In this document: one piece after another, positions 61,081-64,000 of the stretch | Layout of the letters: every line of letters starts with the position of its first letter | How positions within the stretch are numbered: the stretch's first letter is position 1 | Assembly: GCF_002806945.1 (NCBI RefSeq) | Contig: NZ_NIHC01000001.1 | Coordinates: forward strand, 372,001 to 436,000 | Source: Marinobacter salexigens | GTDB taxonomy: Bacteria > Pseudomonadota > Gammaproteobacteria > Pseudomonadales > Oleiphilaceae | DNA: 64,000 nt | Direction: 5' to 3' | The notes under the pieces: generated by a model | The model's database searches: none | Seen by the model: only the letters and a program-made list of their open reading frames with translations | Told to the model about the DNA's origin: nothing | Translations under genes and position numbers: made by a program

Positions 61081-64000
61081 ATGCCGAAACGGACCGATAT
61101 TAAAAGCATCCTCATTCTCGGCGCAGGCCCGATCGTAATCGGACAGGCGTGCGAATTTGACTACTCCGGAGCCCAGGCCTGTAAAGCCCTGCGCGAGGAA
61201 GGTTACCGAGTCATCCTGGTTAACTCGAACCCGGCCACCATAATGACCGACCCGGTGATGGCGGATGCCACCTACATCGAGCCGATTACCTGGCAAACCG
61301 TTGCCAAAATAATTGAAAAAGAAAAGCCCGATGCGGTACTTCCAACCATGGGTGGCCAGACAGCATTGAACTGCGCGCTGGAATTGGAAAAGCACGGAGT
61401 CTTGGCTGAGCATGGCGTAGAAATGATTGGCGCCAACGCAGACACCATCGACAAAGCAGAAGACCGCAGCCGTTTCGATAAAGCCATGAAGGCTATCGGC
61501 CTGGAATGCCCACGCGCCTCAATTGCTCATTCCATGGAAGAAGCCTGGAAAGTCGCCGAAGATATCGGCTTTCCGTGCATTATCCGCCCCTCTTTCACCA
61601 TGGGTGGGTCTGGTGGTGGCATTGCTTACAACCGCGACGAGTTTGAAGAAATCTGTACCCGCGGGCTGGATCTCTCTCCAACCAAAGAGCTGCTTATTGA
61701 TGAGTCGCTTATTGGCTGGAAAGAATATGAAATGGAAGTTGTCCGCGACAAGGCCGACAACTGCATCATCGTGTGTTCCATTGAGAACTTCGATGCGATG
61801 GGTGTTCACACGGGTGACTCCATCACTGTCGCGCCTGCCCAGACGCTGACAGATAAAGAATATCAAATCATGCGGGATGCCTCTCTGGCAGTACTGCGTG
61901 AAATAGGCGTAGAAACAGGCGGCTCCAACGTTCAGTTCGGTATTCATCCGGACACCGGGCGTATGGTTGTTATCGAAATGAACCCGCGGGTTTCCCGTTC
62001 ATCGGCGCTGGCTTCTAAAGCCACCGGCTTCCCGATTGCCAAGGTTGCTGCCAAGCTGGCCATTGGCTACACGCTGGATGAGCTGCGCAATGAAATTACA
62101 GGTGGTGTAACGCCGGCTTCTTTCGAGCCTAGCATCGACTACGTTGTTACAAAGATTCCCAGGTTTACCTTCGAGAAATTTCCCCAAGCCGACGCACGCC
62201 TAACTACCCAGATGAAGTCTGTGGGTGAAGTTATGGCTATTGGGCGCACCTTCCAGGAATCCATGCAGAAGGCTCTTCGTGGGCTCGAAGTCGGGTCTGA
62301 TGGTTTTGATGAGCAGCTCGAGGAGTACACCTCTGAGAGTTCCCGCGAAACCCTCACCCGCGAGCTAAGCGTTCCCGGTGCTGATCGTGTTTGGTACATC
62401 GGTGATGCCTTCCGTGCAGGGCTCAGCGTTGAGGATGTGTTTGAGGTGACCAAGGTCGATCCTTGGTACCTGGTACAAATCGAAGACCTTATCCGCGAAG
62501 AGCAAGCCTTAAAGACTGCGGGTAAGGCCGATATTGATCATGCCACCTTGTTCCGTCTTAAGCGTAAAGGCTTCTCGGATGCTCGCTTGGCTAAGCTGCT
62601 GGCTATATCAGACGTAGAGATGCGCAAAATGCGCCACGATCTGAATATCCGCCCTGTCTATAAGCGGGTAGATAGCTGTGCGGCAGAGTTTGCCTCCGAT
62701 ACGGCGTACATGTACTCAACCTATGAGGAAGAGTGCGAAGCTGAGCCGACTGATCGGGATAAAATCGTTGTGATTGGTGGCGGACCCAACCGGATTGGTC
62801 AGGGCATCGAGTTCGATTACTGCTGTGTTCACGCGGCATTGGCCATGCGTGAAGATGGCTACGAAACCATCATGATCAACTGCAACCCGGAAACAGTGTC
62901 CACTGATTACGACACCTCAGACCGGTTGTATTTCGAGCCGATTACCCTTGAAGACGTGTTGGAAATCATCAACATCGAGAAGCCTAAAGGTGTCATCGTT
63001 CAGTATGGTGGTCAAACGCCGCTCAAACTGGCGCGTGGCCTTGAAGCAGCCGGCGTTCCCATTATTGGTACCAGCCCCGATGCCATTGACCGGGCAGAAG
63101 ACCGTGAGCGCTTCCAGCAGATGATTCAGCGCCTGGGCCTGAAACAGCCCGAAAACGCCACAGTTCGCAGTCTCGAAGAGGGTATTGTTGCGGCCAATGA
63201 GATTGGCTACCCGCTGGTTGTTCGCCCGTCGTACGTGCTTGGCGGCAGGGCGATGGAAATTGTTTATGGTGAGGACGAGTTGGTGCGCTATATGCGCAGC
63301 GCTGTTCTGGTCTCTAACGATAGCCCGGTATTGCTGGATCACTTCCTTAACGCCGCTATAGAAGTAGATATTGATGCTATCTGCGACGGCACGGATGTGG
63401 TTATCGGCGGTATCATGCAGCACATTGAGCAGGCTGGCATTCACTCTGGTGACTCTGCATGTTCGCTTCCCCCTTACACGCTGCCGGCAGATGTGCAGGA
63501 TGCCATGCGCGAAGCGGTCAGTAAGATGGCCATTGAGCTGGAAGTGGTCGGCCTGATGAACGTACAGTTGGCTTGGCAGGATGACGAGATCTATGTGATC
63601 GAAGTTAACCCGCGCGCCTCAAGAACAGTGCCGTTTGTATCCAAGGCTATCGGTGTGTCTCTGGCCAAGGTAGCGGCTCGTGTTATGGCAGGCACTTCGC
63701 TCGCAGAGCAGGGATTCACCAAAGAAGTGGTGCCAAGCTACTACGCTGTGAAGGAGTCTGTATTCCCCTTCAACAAGTTCCCATCTGTAGACCCGATCCT
63801 TGGGCCTGAAATGAAGTCCACTGGTGAGGTTATGGGGCTTGGTGATAGCTTTGATGAGGCCTTTGCCAAGGCTTCTTTGGCCATTGGTGAGCGCTTGCCC
63901 TCTAGCGGTACCGTATTTATGTCCGTTCGTGATGTGGATAAATCAGGCGCGATTCAGCTAGCCCGTGACTTGGTTGAGATTGGATTCCAGCTTGTCGCCA
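61081..64000 (+). CDS. carB: Carbamoyl-phosphate synthase large subunit CarB (3' end outside window)
   Basis: Frame open from ATG 61081 to the window end, 973 complete codons of the usual ~1,070. It starts [20 protein letters not shown]. Two ATP-grasp halves are visible ([18 protein letters not shown] in the first and [17 protein letters not shown] in the second), with the repeat linker [20 protein letters not shown] between. The allosteric domain starts near the end. It lies 90 bp after carA. Confidence 0.97.
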   Translation, partial: MPKRTDIKSILILGAGPIVIGQACEFDYSGAQACKALREEGYRVILVNSNPATIMTDPVMADATYIEPITWQTVAKIIEKEKPDAVLPTMGGQTALNCALELEKHGVLAEHGVEMIGANADTIDKAEDRSRFDKAMKAIGLECPRASIAHSMEEAWKVAEDIGFPCIIRPSFTMGGSGGGIAYNRDEFEEICTRGLDLSPTKELLIDESLIGWKEYEMEVVRDKADNCIIVCSIENFDAMGVHTGDSITVAPAQTLTDKEYQIMRDASLAVLREIGVETGGSNVQFGIHPDTGRMVVIEMNPRVSRSSALASKATGFPIAKVAAKLAIGYTLDELRNEITGGVTPASFEPSIDYVVTKIPRFTFEKFPQADARLTTQMKSVGEVMAIGRTFQESMQKALRGLEVGSDGFDEQLEEYTSESSRETLTRELSVPGADRVWYIGDAFRAGLSVEDVFEVTKVDPWYLVQIEDLIREEQALKTAGKADIDHATLFRLKRKGFSDARLAKLLAISDVEMRKMRHDLNIRPVYKRVDSCAAEFASDTAYMYSTYEEECEAEPTDRDKIVVIGGGPNRIGQGIEFDYCCVHAALAMREDGYETIMINCNPETVSTDYDTSDRLYFEPITLEDVLEIINIEKPKGVIVQYGGQTPLKLARGLEAAGVPIIGTSPDAIDRAEDRERFQQMIQRLGLKQPENATVRSLEEGIVAANEIGYPLVVRPSYVLGGRAMEIVYGEDELVRYMRSAVLVSNDSPVLLDHFLNAAIEVDIDAICDGTDVVIGGIMQHIEQAGIHSGDSACSLPPYTLPADVQDAMREAVSKMAIELEVVGLMNVQLAWQDDEIYVIEVNPRASRTVPFVSKAIGVSLAKVAARVMAGTSLAEQGFTKEVVPSYYAVKESVFPFNKFPSVDPILGPEMKSTGEVMGLGDSFDEAFAKASLAIGERLPSSGTVFMSVRDVDKSGAIQLARDLVEIGFQLVA

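Overview
The window looks like a chromosomal segment of a marine gammaproteobacterium, most likely Marinobacter or a close relative. The evidence is the gene order (ubiH-ubiI, hisIE-tatABC, ubiE-ubiJ-ubiB, bamE-fur-recN-grpE-dnaK-dnaJ-dapB-carAB as in Pseudomonas relatives), two wax-ester-synthase/DGAT genes, a PHA-system gene and two BCCT osmolyte transporters. This assignment is inference; no database was searched.

Layout. 1-12.6 kb is mostly housekeeping: two ubiquinone hydroxylases, a DUF808 membrane protein, rsmE, the tatABC translocase, hisE/hisI, a LysE exporter, csbD, rlmF, a decayed isoprenylcysteine-methyltransferase-like pseudogene, a quinone-oxidoreductase-like enzyme and ubiE-ubiJ-ubiB. 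12.6-25.4 kb holds lipid and redox functions: PHA-system and FFLEELY-like proteins, an alpha/beta hydrolase, a WS/DGAT, an aldehyde dehydrogenase, fumC, msrA-msrB, a Na+/Ca2+ exchanger, mqo and a 674-residue protein with a possible cysteine-peptidase triad. 25.4-35.1 kb is a minus-strand catabolic block (KGSADH-like aldehyde dehydrogenase, M19 dipeptidase, BCCT transporter, two uncharacterised proteins, RidA), a LysR regulator divergent from the block, and a second, nearly identical BCCT gene. It probably imports and degrades an N-methylated compatible solute. 35.2-37.5 kb holds an AraC pseudogene, an unidentified decayed reading frame and a DUF726-type hydrolase.

The main accessory feature is a ~9.2 kb filamentous (Pf/inovirus-like) prophage, 37,625-46,871, integrated into the 3' end of the tmRNA gene ssrA. 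A 31-bp direct repeat of the ssrA 3' end flanks it. Its order is: membrane-protein cargo, divergent repressor/excisionase-like switch, early genes, a ~150-bp palindrome, ssDNA-binding-like protein, small structural genes, signal-peptide-bearing major coat protein followed by a terminator, TspB-like adsorption protein, pVI-like protein, Zot assembly ATPase, replication initiator and tyrosine integrase. The prophage rebuilds the ssrA 3' end and supplies a new ssrA terminator; the old terminator is stranded beyond the left repeat.

46.8-64 kb returns to core genes: ssrA, a second WS/DGAT, smpB, an SNF-family symporter, ratA-ratB, bamE, fur, recN (two LexA-type boxes), grpE-dnaK-dnaJ (a sigma-32-type promoter), dapB, a MITE-like inverted repeat, then carA behind a promoter and multi-hairpin attenuator-like leader, and carB running off the window end.
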